Below, piece by piece: positions 1-14,871 of a stretch of DNA of 64,000 nt. Position 1 is the stretch's first letter. Every line of letters starts with the position of its first letter. The DNA lies in NCBI RefSeq assembly GCF_947172395.1, contig NC_069094.1, forward strand, positions 6,624,292 through 6,688,291, in the 5' to 3' direction. The DNA comes from Bicyclus anynana. Its lineage: Eukaryota; Arthropoda; Insecta; Lepidoptera; Nymphalidae. Under the pieces are notes generated by a model. The model saw nothing but the letters and a program-made list of their open reading frames with translations. It had not been told where the DNA came from and did not search any database. The translations under genes and the position numbers were made by a program.

Positions 1-90
1 ACGACGTCGTTAACCGGAACGCTAAATCACTTAGCGGTACGTCTTTGTCGGTAGGGTGGTAACTAGCCACGGCCGAAGCCTCCCACCAGC
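1..90 (-). mobile_element. SINE-A fragment, cut by window start
   Basis: The reverse complement matches the body of the tRNA-derived SINE called SINE-A here, best seen at 20790-21122. It holds the stretch from the GGCTGGTGGGAGGCTTCGGC block through the block that ends near GCGTTCCGG. The tRNA-like head is missing at the 90 end and the 3' end lies outside the window. Confidence 0.85.
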
Positions 91-123
91 AAAATCCATC
101 TTGATGTTATGTAACAATGTCAT

Positions 124-232
124 TTAAGATTGTGGGCTAATTTGGAAGAGTTATAAGGTTATTCTATTGTATACGTGGCATCATAACGGAACGCTACATC
201 GCTTAGTGACACGTTTTCGGTGCTAGCAACAC
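124..232 (-). mobile_element. Diverged SINE-A fragment
   Basis: CGGAACGCTACATCGCTTAG near 187-206 matches the SINE-A block CGGAACGCTAAATCGCTTAG. The upstream words around 124-150 loosely match the SINE-A 3' part (TAAGAT...GGGCTAA). It is much more decayed than the copy at 1-90. Confidence 0.45.
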
Positions 233-713
233 TTAGACGCTGCCTAAGCAAAATAATTTATTTCAAAGTTCTTTAACTTAGAGAAACTAAAAATCATTTC
301 CCTGCAGCATGTTAAATTAATATTTAATTACACTTAGAAAAGTATAGAATAAAGTTGATTACTTTAATATAATCAAACTACTGGTACATTCACAACTTTG
401 GTGGAGCAAAAGAAATTCTCGCACTGGTGTTAAAAGGTGAAGACAAAAGCCTCAAATCATGAAAAGGAACCTTTTTGCCAAAAGAACCCGGTTGTAGTGA
501 AATAAGGCAACCGGGCTGCGCGTAAAATGTTAAACATCTGGACCGTTCCGTTTCTAGGACACTCGCCCTATTCATTTCCTTGTATCCGTTTTCTTGCTTT
601 TATATGATGTTTTCACAACTACTCTAGCCCAGTGGTGTGAAAGCTACCATTACAATTTGTTTTTTAAAAGAATATTTGCCATATTTTTTATAATATGACC
701 AATATTCCAAAGA
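233..713. other. No recognised feature
   Basis: AT-rich DNA. The short minus-strand open frame at 390-575 has no recognisable domain and I do not support it as a gene. Confidence 0.5.
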
Positions 714-1027
714 GTCGTGATAGCCCAGTGGATATGACCTCTGCCTCCGATTCCGGAGGGTGTGGTTGGAATCGAGTCCGGGGCATGCACCTCCAACTTT
801 TCAGTTTTGTGCATTTTAAGAAATTAAATATCATGTGTCTCAATCGGTGAAGGAAAACATCGTGGAGAAACCTGCATACCAGGGAATTTTCTTAATTCTC
901 TGCGTGTGTGAAGTCTGCCAATCCGCATTGGGCCAGCGAGGTGGACTATTGACCTTACCCCTTTCATTCTGAGAGGAGACTCGAGCTCAGCAGTGAGCCG
1001 AATATGGGTTGATGACGACAACGACGA
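714..1027 (+). mobile_element. SINE-B copy, near full length
   Basis: The 5' head resembles a tRNA: box A-like TAGCCCAGTGGATATGACC and a degenerate box B in the GGTTGGAATC region. The family body follows (GGGGCATGCACCTCCAACTT, the reverse complement of an ACACGTGATATTTAATTTC-like block, and TCTGAGAGGAGACTCGAGCT). The 3' end is GGGTTGATGACGACAACGAC, a GAC/GAT-rich tail. AATATTC occurs on both flanks and could be a short target duplication, but it is not exact enough to be sure. Confidence 0.85.
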
Positions 1028-1030
1028 ATA

Positions 1031-1142
1031 TTCTATTTATAGTGCTGGGAGTGGATACTACAATAGACCAACGGGGTGAGGATTGAACCACCACCCCTCA
1101 GTGATGAGTCCAATCGCCCTTACCGTTGAGCTATTTAGGCTT
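1031..1142 (-). mobile_element. tRNA-derived SINE head (SINE-C)
   Basis: On the minus strand the sequence reads TAGCTCAACGGTAAGGGCG (box A-like), later GGTGGTTCAATCCTCACCCC (box B-like), then GGAGTGGATACTACAATAGA in reverse complement. This is a tRNA-like RNA polymerase III promoter followed by a SINE body that I recall as common in Lepidoptera. It is not a functional tRNA: the acceptor arm does not pair and a repeat tail follows. Confidence 0.6.
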
Positions 1143-1377
1143 ATCTAGCATCAATTCCTAGTTCGGAAAAGACTCCATATAATAATAATGTTAAATTAAA
1201 AAATTCTTCACGTCTTTGACTAAGATCTTGCACAAAATCTTAATGCAAGGTAATTAAAATACATTCATTTCTTTTAGGTAAGTTAATCTTCAATTTTTGT
1301 TTTCAAATAGATACTTACTTCTTACCAAAGCATTAACAAATATAGATTTTAAAAATAAATATGCTGTTACTGGTTTT

Positions 1378-1518
1378 GGCGCAGTGTGGAACACCACCAA
1401 TAGGTGGACCGAGGATATTGCTGGCGGCTCGAGACCGTTGTGCTTGGAGGTCCATGTAAGAAGTCTATGTCCAGCAGTGGACGTCTATCGGCTGATAATG
1501 ATAATGATGATGATAATA
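1378..1518 (+). mobile_element. RTE-type LINE 3' end, decayed
   Basis: It matches the 3' end of the better copies at 47431-47705 and 44282-44502. One frame keeps the peptide NRWTEDI, typical of the C-terminus of lepidopteran RTE polyproteins (R-W-T-D/E-D-I). The copy ends in CCAGCAGTGGACG, a CGGCTGATAATG stretch and an ATG/ATA microsatellite, the usual RTE end. It is 5' truncated with several frame breaks and cannot encode a protein. Confidence 0.8.
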
Positions 1519-2317
1519 TTAGGTTTAACGTTAAACTTTTGAAACAATAAAAGCATCACAGCCATCATTTCTTTAATCTGTTTTACACCTACCGCGTGGT
1601 GTATTTAGGATGTAGAGACAGATTTAAGCACCTGATTTATTTATAAACAGCTTTCTAAATTGCCTCCCATACCTACGGAAGCAAGAATAAAGACATTTTC
1701 TTGTCATAAAATGGCACCCACACACTCTCAATAAACATATGTACCCAAATAACCTAGACAAAGCGCTTAAGCTAGTGTCTGCTTTAACTATCGTTTGTGT
1801 ATATTAATAGTATTGCATAAATTCCCATACACAAATTATTCCTAAAGGCGTTGGCGTTACTAGTGTGGGGCATTTCGATTAACTTGATCAAGAGCTCAAA
1901 GAGACTGTTCAGTACTTACGTGAGATTACGCACGTAGAGCAAATCTCACGGCAAAGCGCCGGCACACGTGGCAGATTAACATAATTGGAACAGGTGTTAA
2001 TTCACTGAAATCCGGTGTATATCTATGTTGGACCCTTGCCATACTGTGTTTAAGGCTGTATTTTTCTTTGATTACATTTAACAGTTTTTTATGTGCAGAG
2101 AACGTGAGTAAGTTGCATTTTCGTGTAGTGAATTTTTCAATTTATTGACAAAGTAGGCTTTGCCTTCGATTTTGTATGTTATATTTAGTTAATTAGATCA
2201 ATTACGTTTAGGTTGCCTGGGACAAATCACTATTAGTGATAAGGTCGCCTTTTCTCTGATAAATTACTGTGTTCTTTTGTTATTTTTCTTTTTGTGCAAG
2301 TATACCTAAATAACATT
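1519..2317. other. No recognised feature
   Basis: AT-rich DNA with a somewhat GC-richer patch at about 1860-1990. I could not tie the patch to a repeat family or an exon. Confidence 0.5.
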
Positions 2318-2363
2318 GTGAGGATACCTGCATACCTCAGAATTTTCTTAATTCTCTAGGTGT
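2318..2363 (+). mobile_element. SINE-B internal fragment
   Basis: ACCTGCATACCTCAGAATTT followed by TCTTAATTCTCTAGGTGT matches the middle of SINE-B. Neither end is present. Confidence 0.6.
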
Positions 2364-3053
2364 AAATAATAAATAAACTTTGGTCTATCAGAAAAAAATC
2401 TAATAACGGTATTTTATGATTTAAGTCCTATAAAAAGCAGCGTTTTCTTTGCCATGTTTTAAATCACATATTGACACTATATGCTTATTTATATAAATAA
2501 ATTCATACAAGATAATTATCAATATCTATGGATTCGTTATGTATTGTAATAGGCCACTACGGTGTACGTAAAATGTTAAAAAGCATCTTAAAACATTTTA
2601 ATTGTTCTGCTAAAACGGTCAGCCTGAAACGTGGCATTCACTTTGCAATAAACCCCTAGGTATAGACGGAGGGATTTCAGGGGATTGTTTTGTGAAGGTA
2701 AGCGTTTTGGATCCTACCAATGTATGATGTTAAATTGAAAACTACGTCGGCGATGTAAATTTACCTTTGAACAAGTATAATGGAAATTTCAAGCAACCAC
2801 TTGGAAAAGCTTTTAATCTTGAGAATTTTACCGAAAAGTTCAGTAAAAGGATCCCAAGGCATTGGTTGGCTTCAATAGAACTTAGTAAGTGTTGCTGGAG
2901 TTTGGCGGAATGTTTGTGGTGCAGCTAATCTGAATCTATAAAACCAACAAAGAGGTTTTTAAAGAAAAAAAAAGGAATGGTCAATTGTCGTCTATCTGTT
3001 TAAATAACTTAAAAGCTATATTTTTTTTAATTCCAAAAAATATATTTTAAAAA
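2364..3053. other. No recognised feature
   Basis: AT-rich sequence with A and T runs. No repeat family, RNA gene or convincing exon was recognised. Confidence 0.5.
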
Positions 3054-3324
3054 TCCTCTTATCAAGACCTTTCATTTGACGTATCACACGGTGAAGTTTG
3101 TAAAAGTTATTTTTTCAACTTTCCATCTTACCCCCCATAAGTTCCCAATATTCAAATTTTACCTATTCACCATACATCCCTATATTTAAGTCACTAAACT
3201 TTATATGTGTACCAAATTTCAACTGGATTGGTCCATTCGGAGGAAACAGACAGACATTAAAATGTGCGCGAGTGAGGTTATAAGGGTTCCGTTTCTGTAC
3301 TACGTACGTTCGGAACCCTAAAAA
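3054..3324 (+). repeat. Interspersed repeat ending in GGAACCCTAAAAA
   Basis: The stretch contains GACCTTTCATTTGACGTATC, ACCAAATTTCAACTGGATTG, CAGACAGACATT and ends GTTCGGAACCCTAAAAA. I recall this combination, including the repeated CAGACAGAC word and the terminal GGAACCCTAAAAA, as an abundant lepidopteran repeat. Its superfamily is unclear to me. A small related piece is at about 61017-61040. Confidence 0.5.
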
Positions 3325-3520
3325 GGATATTGTTTATGGATATCTGGTCGTAGAATCAAAAATGTATATATGAAATATCCTAAAGCTTCTTAAGCTTCAT
3401 CTTTAGCGGAAAATATTCGGATGAGGATAACAAAAGATTAAAAGACGATTAGGTATGCGGAATAATGTATTCCGGAACGTGTATGCATATAATTAATACT
3501 GGTATGTATAATACAAGTAT

Positions 3521-3793
3521 CATCATTAACAACCCATATTCGGCTCACTGTTGAGCACGAGTCTCCTCGCAGAATGAAAGGGCCTTAATCTACCACTCTG
3601 GTGCTGGCCCAATGTGACAGACTTCACACACGTAGAGAATTAAGAAATACCTCATGATGTTTTCCTTCACCGTTTCAGACACGTGATATTTCATTTCTTA
3701 AAATGCACTTAACTGAAAAGTTAGAGGTGCATGCCCCGGACATGATTCGAACAAACGTTCTCCAAATTGACGGCAGAGGTCATACCTGTCACG
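3521..3793 (-). mobile_element. SINE-B copy, head decayed
   Basis: The reverse-complement orientation starts with the CATCATTAACAACCCATATT tail and passes through the SINE-B body (GAGTCTCCTCGCAGAATGA, CACGTGATATTTCATTTC, GAGGTGCATGCCCCGGACAT). The tRNA-like head at the 3793 end is damaged: box B is altered and part of box A is deleted near 3785. Confidence 0.8.
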
Positions 3794-3817
3794 TACGTAT
3801 ACGAGTTTTTTTGAGTT

Positions 3818-3841
3818 TCTACGTATACGAGTATACGTAGA
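3818..3841. repeat. Short palindrome
   Basis: Two perfect 11-base arms (TCTACGTATAC and GTATACGTAGA) are separated by two bases. It lies just downstream of the truncated SINE-B head. No function is evident. Confidence 0.7.
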
Positions 3842-5390
3842 AAGATTAATTTATAAAATAAAAACTAGGATTTACTTGAATTTTATATGAAGTAACACAT
3901 AAAAATTCATCCCAAATCTATGTAACGAAATGTAAGAATTTTTAGTGGTTGGTCTTAAGAGAATTTCAAAAAGTCTGATTGTCAAAAAAAGTAGGATTTC
4001 GTTCAAAGGGAGTTGCATTCGTGAAGTGCTCAGAACTCACGGTAGCGGTCTGAATTCTCCAACTGTGAAAGGGCATTCACTAAATGCAGCCTTTTTCTTT
4101 ACCTTTTATACTTGGAAAGACGTAAAGCTCGTTTCTTCTAAGATTCCCTTTTTCTGTCTGCAATCATTAATTTTTTTTTTGGTGCACTTAAATCATAAAA
4201 GATTTCGACTTTACGAGTATAAAAATCTTTATTTTTTGCTCAAATAAAGTTACAGTTCTGTGTCGTGTCTTTTATTTTTAAAATTATTTTATTGTATATG
4301 TATACAATAAACGTGTAAAGATAGGGTTGCTGACGATAAAATGGGTTTGTCTTATATTTGTTAAGAAAAGTACTGTATATTAAATAAATAATAAATAATA
4401 ATAAATTGATTCAAATGAAAGATGTTTAGCTTATATGATTTATCTGTTATTAGTAAACTTCACAAACTGAGTTTATAAATCAAATGTACCATGATATTGA
4501 ATCTACATCCAATAAAATAATAATTATTTACTTTAAAAAACTGAGATTAAAAATCATATTTTGGTGGCGAAACATCGAGAATTCTGGCAAAGTAAAAGTA
4601 GAGAAAATAATAAGTAAATTTAAATTTTTCGAAAAATGCGTACTTACCTAGTAGGTAACAACAATTTCCAGATAAAACGGAGATTGAATTATAATTATGT
4701 ATATTTTAAAAAAAATTGGATACTACCCTATGTATTCCCTATTAGTAAAAATATATTATTCTTCACGTTTTCTTTAATTCTTACATTTCCCAGAATGTTT
4801 ACTAATCTCCAAAACTGCATACAAAATCAGCAACATCATATTCACACTTTATATGTAGTTCAAAGAGATCTGAAACACAGTAAAAAAATATATATTCACT
4901 CAAACAAAATAACAAACGTTTGATACCAATACACCAAGTAACCTTCACCTTCGTCACATCTAAATAAAATAAAAGTCTCAGACAGTGTGACGAAACAATA
5001 GCAGATTCAAAGTTAAAACTTCAAGCATCCATTCAGCGCTTCAGCCGCTCGCGCTTCGCAATAACAATTTATATCGCCTCCCCCACTTTATGATGAGAGG
5101 CACAAATGGAACGGAGCTGGCACACCGAGATAAAGAAATAATACCACCGTATGAAGACATGTTTTATTGCTACTCGTTAGTACGAGTGGCTGTGAGCTGA
5201 TTGTATTGTTAATCATTATAAAAGATTGCCTTTGTTTTTGTCGCACCGCAATTTTTATTGGCGTGAATCTTTTAATTTACTGGCTACCTGCGCTTCGAGT
5301 ACTTATTTTAACGAGTTCTGTAATAAGGATGGTAATGATGTTTATATTATAAATTAAAATTGTTTCATGTTTTCTTACAGGTAGAGCTCA
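3842..5390. other. AT-rich DNA without recognised gene
   Basis: Long A/T tracts. The open frames at 3945-4247, 4636-4923 and 5167-5352 have AT-driven composition and no recognisable domain. A slightly GC-richer patch near 5030-5140 was not identified. Confidence 0.5.
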
Positions 5391-5589
5391 TCTATACTAA
5401 TATAATAAAGCTGAAGAGTTTGTTTGTTTGTTTGATTGAACGCGCTACGCTCAAGAACTACTGCTCCGATTTGTAAAATTCTTTCAGTGTTAGATAGCCC
5501 ATTTACCGAGGAAGGCTATCGGCTATATATTATCCCCGTATTCCTAAGGAAACGGAACCAAGCAAGTGAAACCGCGCGGCGTCAGCTAG
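5391..5589 (+). mobile_element. Non-autonomous Helitron, family C (Lep1-like), full length
   Basis: It begins TCTATACTAATATAATAAAG and ends CGTCAGCTAG. The base before it is A, and the CTAG is followed by T in the family consensus, which fits Helitron insertion between A and T with TC...CTRR termini. A GC palindrome (CCGCGCGG) sits a few bases before the CTAG, where Helitrons carry a 3' hairpin. Just inside the 5' end is a GTTT seed of three to four units. The interior, including AGTGTTAGATAGCCCATTTA and TATTATCCCCGTATTCCTA, is shared with the copies at 43672, 49959 and 56484. It has no coding capacity. Confidence 0.85.
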
Positions 5590-8514
5590 TAATCAAATAA
5601 AATTACCTGCAGACTAATATACGTAATTCACTATCTTTGACGTAAGTATGACATGTACGAAATTGAGATTCTATTGAAAAATGTCCTCCGGTGGTTACTG
5701 GTGGATATCACAGTAGGTAAATGACATTTTGGCAATTGATTTGATGTTTATTTTAATAGGTTGATAATAAAGACCAAAATAATGAATAGGCCAGCTACCG
5801 TATGATGTGCAAAGTTAAAATTTGCCATTGAGGTAGTTTATAGTTGTAGAGACGTCCTCTCAGGACGGATTTTGTGTCAGGGCCGGATTAAGGAGGTCTA
5901 AGGGCGGACTAAGTCGGAGGCGTCTGCTAGTTGAACATTTTTAGGAGAGTGTACAGGTACAATTTAAACTCGTACCACCGTCACCTTTTTAGAATCGCAC
6001 TGTAAGACACAGCGTAGTTTTGCATCCCTATTTCATTGAAATCCTTAGAACTAGTACGAAGCGATTTGTTTCCTCGTTTCTTATATGCATGGCTAGGATA
6101 TCGAACTCTCTCCCGAAGTCAGTGTTTCCCAATTCTTACAACCTGGACATTTTTAAGTAAATAGGCATCTTCTAGGCCATCGCCACGTATGCCAATAATA
6201 AGTAAACCAGTGGGTAAGCAAATTTTATTTAAGTAAAAGGGAGAGTTGATATTTGCCCTGCGGGAAGCTATTTGAAATGCCGCGTAATATCAAAAAGCTT
6301 ATCATGATACAAGGTAAGTCCCTTGAGAATGATGGGTAATAGAGTACTGAAGCTCGTAAATGAAGTAAACGAGCTAGCGATCAGGTGTCGCTCATTTTTC
6401 ACCGGCTTTTTATAATACCCGTGAAGAGTGTATACCTAGCTATATTTTTTGTTTGATAGGTAATGTCTATAAATTATATTTATAAAGAATAAAATAAAAT
6501 ATTTTGATTATGCCCATAGCAAAATATTGTACGAATTTAAAGCAGGTAAACTCATTCTCTGTCGAACCGAAAAGCGGCGTAAAAAAAGGAATCGTTCCAA
6601 AAACGTCAGAGATTTGATATAAATCTGCGAGCAGCTCCCCGCGTATAATGAAGTGAGGCTAAGTGTAGATCGCTATTTTCTAAGTGCAAAACATCGTAAA
6701 TTAAAAATTCTTCACGCTTGGCTCCTAACTGACTACGTTGCGTGAATTCATAATTTTCTAAGGAATCTTTAGCATGATAGTAATATTTCTAATAAATGAG
6801 AGTTAATTATTTAATTTTCTTCAATACTGTAAATATTAGGAAAGATCTATAACAAAAAGAGAGGAAAGCTTTTTTTTTTAATTCTAATTACATAATAATT
6901 GACCTAAATACATAATTGACCTCTCTACTAATTTATTGTATAGATTGGTAGAGCATCTGTCCTACACTTCTGGGAAATTCAAAATTTGCCTTTCAAACCG
7001 GTACGGTAGTAGACTAACTAACAAAATACAGACATTTTAGAAGATATACTACGCCTACTTGAGAACCCAACTGGACTTTTTAAAAGTCCCTGTAAAGTAT
7101 TGCCTGCCATAAACGAATTTGAATCCAATTGTTATAGCGGTTGACATGAACATAGGGTATGCGCTAAATGCACATGTCAGTTGCAAGCAACCACAGTGCA
7201 GCGATGCAGCGATGCAGCCGCGATTTTCCAAGTGCACTCTACGGAGCGTATCCTGCCATGTCGTTCCGACCCGTCTCCCTCTCATCCGTCATTTCGGACC
7301 TTTTCAATCCGCACCTCGCAAATTGAATTTGATCCGTTACAACGACGCTCGCTCGTTTGTCTCCACATTGATGAGCCCTTTTTTATTTTCTTTGACGGAA
7401 TGTGTACTCGAAAAATAGAAAATAGATTCACTTGTACCGCGTTTTGGGACGGGACTTGATTTGTTCGGCTAACATACTAAGTTTATTCGTATTTACACTT
7501 GGCACAAAGTACATCCGTACAATTTGGATAATTTAACTATAAGTTGAATACTTGTATAATAAAATCGAACGCTTTTTCCACAAAATATAGTTAAACATAA
7601 AATGTAATTTATTTTATTTGTAGTCTTGAGAACTATTCGTAAGATTGGAGTCATAGGTTAGTACAAAATATTATTGAATACATTGTCAACTGTCATAAAT
7701 ATCTAGCGGTTTATTTCCCTGGTCTTGGTGTATTTGGCACTTCAAAGGGATGAAATATTATAATAGCTCGTCAGTTAGGATATAAAAACAAAACTTGAAT
7801 GAATTTATCAAATTATAGACTGTTGTTACTTGACTGAACCTTTGACTATTTAGACTATGGACCTGTTTCGCACTCAAATTCACCAACAAAAAAGTCTAGT
7901 AGTCATTTGTAGCGCTACCACTCAAGAATATTTAGACGTACTTTTCTATGCAACCATATTACTCTGTAGGCTCATTGCTTACCGTCATATATGAAAAAAT
8001 ATATATTAAAAGTTTTTGGTTTAGCCCTAACACGACATGTTTGAAGTGTTGATGCGGTTTTCCATTTTTAAAGCTCTTTCACCTACCTGCGATCTTAATG
8101 CCTCCCTCAGATGGGGTCTAAATTACTCCCTAACAATATACTTTTGAGATTAAAAGGGTGTCTGGAGCCCCAAGCACATGCCGGGGTATGCGTGAACAAT
8201 GTCGCAGACATTATGAAAGCCGGCGTCCTATAATATTTAGATAGTTGATAGTAGTGACTTAGTTTTCATAATAGCGAAACGTAATTATAGTAAGTAGAAC
8301 TAATTTCTAAATGTATATGTAAATAGAATTAGGTTAATTAACTTTAGTTAATAAAATAAATATATAAAGATAAAAATAAACAAATAATATGTATTGTAAT
8401 AATATTTGAACTGCTATCAAAATGACCTATTTAAAATAATTATAAAAAATGGACTCCACAAATATGGACTCATTCTGCTTTTGAGCTCTTTACCCAATAA
8501 TATCAACTAACAAG
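5590..8514. other. Mostly unassigned DNA
   Basis: AT-rich with three small things to note. CAGGGCCGGATTAAGG at 5878-5893 resembles a hAT transposon end, but no partner end was found. AATAGGCATCTTCTAGGC near 6161-6178 also occurs at 29687-29704. A GC-richer patch at about 7055-7460 carries overlapping short open frames on both strands (7055-7285 minus, 7119-7418 plus, 7181-7459 plus), none with a recognised domain. Confidence 0.5.
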
Positions 8515-9236
8515 CTATAGTACGCGCGTTAACAACTGAGTCTTAGGGCCATAAATCATTTCTCTATATCTATCTCGCTTGCACTTATGGGTCTTATGGA
8601 GCCGTCTAGTGAAGGGTGTAACAATGAAAGACATATTATCGATAAGTAAAGTTTATTATCGTATCTTGTTCACAAAATTAAAAAAATTAACAATATTTGA
8701 TTTAATATAATACATATTTCATATTATATAATTATTAACTAAATAAAATTAATCTTCATCTGAGTCTTCATCATCAGAATCTTCGTCTTCTGCCAAATTT
8801 ATTATAAGCGGCGCGTGATCTCTAATTAGAGCTTTTTGTAAATCTTTGTTTTGAAGTTCTTCGGCATGCCTAACACATTTGGCCCAGTCTTCTCGTGTGA
8901 CATCGTGTGAATCAGTGTTCGAGCTTGAGGGCTAATATCGCCATGTAATTTCTTCAGATCAACGTTAGAAAATAAAGTATCCATAGTGCGCAACGAGTAA
9001 CACATGAATGTATTTATTTAATTGCAGTAAACACATTTATAGCAAAAAAAATACGCAATGCAATTACATTAGAAACCGACCAATCAGAATCGTCCAAATC
9101 ATTATTGACTCATCATTAGCACGTGCGCAGGTAGCCGTTTATCGATAATTAGGGTGCGCAGGTAGGCGCGCTGCACATTCCTATCTTTTTTGACTTTTAT
9201 GACCGGACGACTCAGATGATAACGCGCATACTATAG
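8515..9236 (-). mobile_element. DNA transposon with 28-bp terminal inverted repeats
   Basis: The left end 8515-8542 starts CTATAGTACGCGCGTTA and the right end 9209-9236 reads, in reverse complement, CTATAGTATGCGCGTTA. Over 28 bases the ends differ at three positions. Total length is about 722 bp. The interior carries, on the minus strand, two short coding remnants (8749-8984) including an acidic C-terminal tail. I could not find a convincing target duplication, so the superfamily is open. It is best read as an internally deleted, non-autonomous copy of a cut-and-paste transposon. Confidence 0.7.
8749..8984 (-). pseudogene. Transposase-like remnant (C-terminal acidic tail)
   Basis: Two minus-strand frames. 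A start codon at 8984-8982 opens a short frame (MDTLFSNVDLKK...) that runs into about 8900. A second frame, shifted relative to the first, ends at 8749 and contains DVTREDWAKCVRHAEELQ followed by LIINLAEDEDSDDEDSDED and a stop. From memory, W-x-x-C-V-x-H-A-E plus an I-I-N-L-acidic end is typical of the C-termini of DDE-type transposases in insects. An in-frame TAG lies just before the second frame, so the two pieces were probably joined by an internal deletion or frameshift. Position inside inverted repeats supports the transposon reading. Superfamily is not assigned. Confidence 0.5.
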
Positions 9237-10340
9237 TTAATATAACTACTATAATATAACTACTTCGTCAAGTACACGCAATAAAATTTTATCAAAACAC
9301 CATTATAGTTATTTTTATTTTTCCAGATATGACATAATTCTAATGTCAGTAGATAAATTTGATAATCTTCATGATCCTAATTTAATTTATTGAAAACTAC
9401 TTTTCCGCAAATCATTAGAGCGTAAAAATAAAAACATCCATGCATTAATAAAACTATTACTATAATCCTTTATCTAAGAAGTATATAACAAAACTTTTAA
9501 ATAACAGAAAATTGAAACAATTGTTCTGAAAGCTTCTTGTCTCGAGATCGTAGTTAATTGGTAGAGGCATTTAGCTGGTAACTTGTGAGACCAACTGGCA
9601 ACTCAACTTATCACAACAACTTGGGGTCCGTGGAATTGCCTCGCATCACTCTGCTCGGCGGAGATACGAATAGCGCTATAGCTACCTAGTGTTATTACAA
9701 CCTGATAATCTCTAAAGGCTTTTGCGGATTACACCTTGACTCGGAAACTTTTCTTACGTAATATCGTTGCATTTTCAAAATTCGTTTTACATTTTACGTG
9801 TCTGGTCCAACGATGTACTTATTCATTTGATAAGTTTAAAAAAACATTGTCCAAAATGGCACCATTTTGTCTCAAAGACATTCAAGTTTCATTCGAAAAT
9901 GGACAAGTACCTACAATAGATAAACCCTATTACTAATAAAGCTTAAATATTATTGCATATTATTTGTATTTACAAGCTTTCGTCTCCGTCGAAACCTTTG
10001 CTCCAAAATTAAAATTGTATTGGTATTGAGAATATTATTTCATTATTATTTAAAAGTCAAACTTACAACCACGCGATATAGTTGAAAAGTAGAGTGATAG
10101 TGCTTACTCTGTTTTGAAACGATAGGTATAGCTATAATTTCAAAATATTTGCCCCAATATTTGCACTTGGTGAAAAACCTTGGCCAAACAACATTAGTAG
10201 TTTTTAGTAGGTAGTTGTATGCTCACTCTGGCATTTACTGCCACGGCCTAACATTGGCTGTTACTTGTTATTATAACATACTCATTTCAATTAGACACGC
10301 AGATCAATCTGTGCCTCTATTTCGTGGTGATATTTGAAGC
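9237..10340. other. No recognised feature
   Basis: AT-rich DNA. The open frame at 9736-9936 has no recognisable domain. Confidence 0.5.
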
Positions 10341-10527
10341 TCTTATCTGTACTTAATATTATAAAGCTGAAGAGTTTGTTTGAACGCGCTAATCTCTGGA
10401 ACTACAGGTCTGATTTGAAAAATTGTTTCAGTGTTAGACAGCCCATTTATCAAGAAATAATAGACTATATATATCCCGTATTCCTACGGGAACGGGAAGC
10501 AGGAGAAACCGCGCGGCGTCAGCTCGT
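10341..10527 (+). mobile_element. Helitron family C copy, short microsatellite
   Basis: It shows the family C order: TCTTATCTGTACTTAATATT start (altered), AAGCTGAAGAGTTTGTTTG with about two GTTT units, GAACGCGCTAAT, CAGTGTTAGACAGCCCATTT, CCGTATTCCTACGGGAACGG and CCGCGCGGCGTCAGCTCG. The usual terminal CTAG is mutated to CTCG. It sits tail to tail with the copy at 10541-14251. Confidence 0.8.
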
Positions 10528-10540
10528 TTAAGAATATGTT

Positions 10541-14251
<3,711 letters not shown>

Positions 14252-14539
14252 TTACATCGATGGTCCGGTCAGATAACGTTACGTATAATATAACGTAAAA
14301 ACATTCGTCCGGATCTCTCACTTTTTTATTATCAGCAAACGATTTTGTTTACAAATCGAGCCCCTAACAAAACGTACAACAATCGTATATATCAATACTA
14401 CCTTTTCGCTAATGTATGACTTCCTCTTTTATTGGATAGTTGTATACGAGGTTTTTGACATCCAAAAGGAAACATAAGTGACGGATTTGTCGCTGGACAG
14501 GTGCCGATATAGCCTGAATGTGATATCACATCTTTCTTT

Positions 14540-14871
14540 GACGGCCTCCGTGGCGCAGTGGTATGCGCGGTGGATTTAAAAAACAGAGGTCCTGGATTCG
14601 ATCCCCGGCTGGGCAGATTGAGATTTTCTTAATTGGTCCAGGTCTGGCTGGTGGGAGGCTTCGGCCGTGGCTAGTTACCACCCTACCGGCAAAGACGTAC
14701 CGCCAAGCGACTTAGCGTTCCGGTACAATGCCGTGTAGAAACCGAAAGGGGTGTGGATTTTCATCCTCCTCCTAACAAGTTAGCCCGTTTCTATCTTAGA
14801 CTGCATCATCACTTACCATCAGGTGAGATTGTAGTCAAGGGCTAACTTGTAAATAATAATAAAAAAAAAAA
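14540..14871 (+). mobile_element. SINE-A copy, full length
   Basis: The tRNA-like head has box A TGGCGCAGTGGTATGCGCGG and box B GATTCGATCCCCGG. The family body follows (TTAATTGGTCCAGGTCTGGC, GGAGGCTTCGGCCGTGGCTA, AGAAACCGAAAGGGGTGTGG, ATCATCACTTACCATCAGGT) and it ends GGCTAACTTGTAAATAATAA plus an A run. This is an RNA polymerase III-type SINE with an A-rich 3' tail, so its LINE partner is probably not the ATG-tailed RTE seen elsewhere here. Confidence 0.92.

Noticed and set aside
5878..5893. CAGGGCCGGATTAAGG as a hAT transposon end
   Set aside because: The word resembles known hAT ends, but no inverted partner or 8-bp target duplication was found nearby. A single 16-base match is not enough.
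7055..7460. Overlapping open frames on both strands in a GC-richer patch
   Set aside because: No recognisable domain, frames open on both strands, and no splice pair. I mention the patch but do not call a gene.
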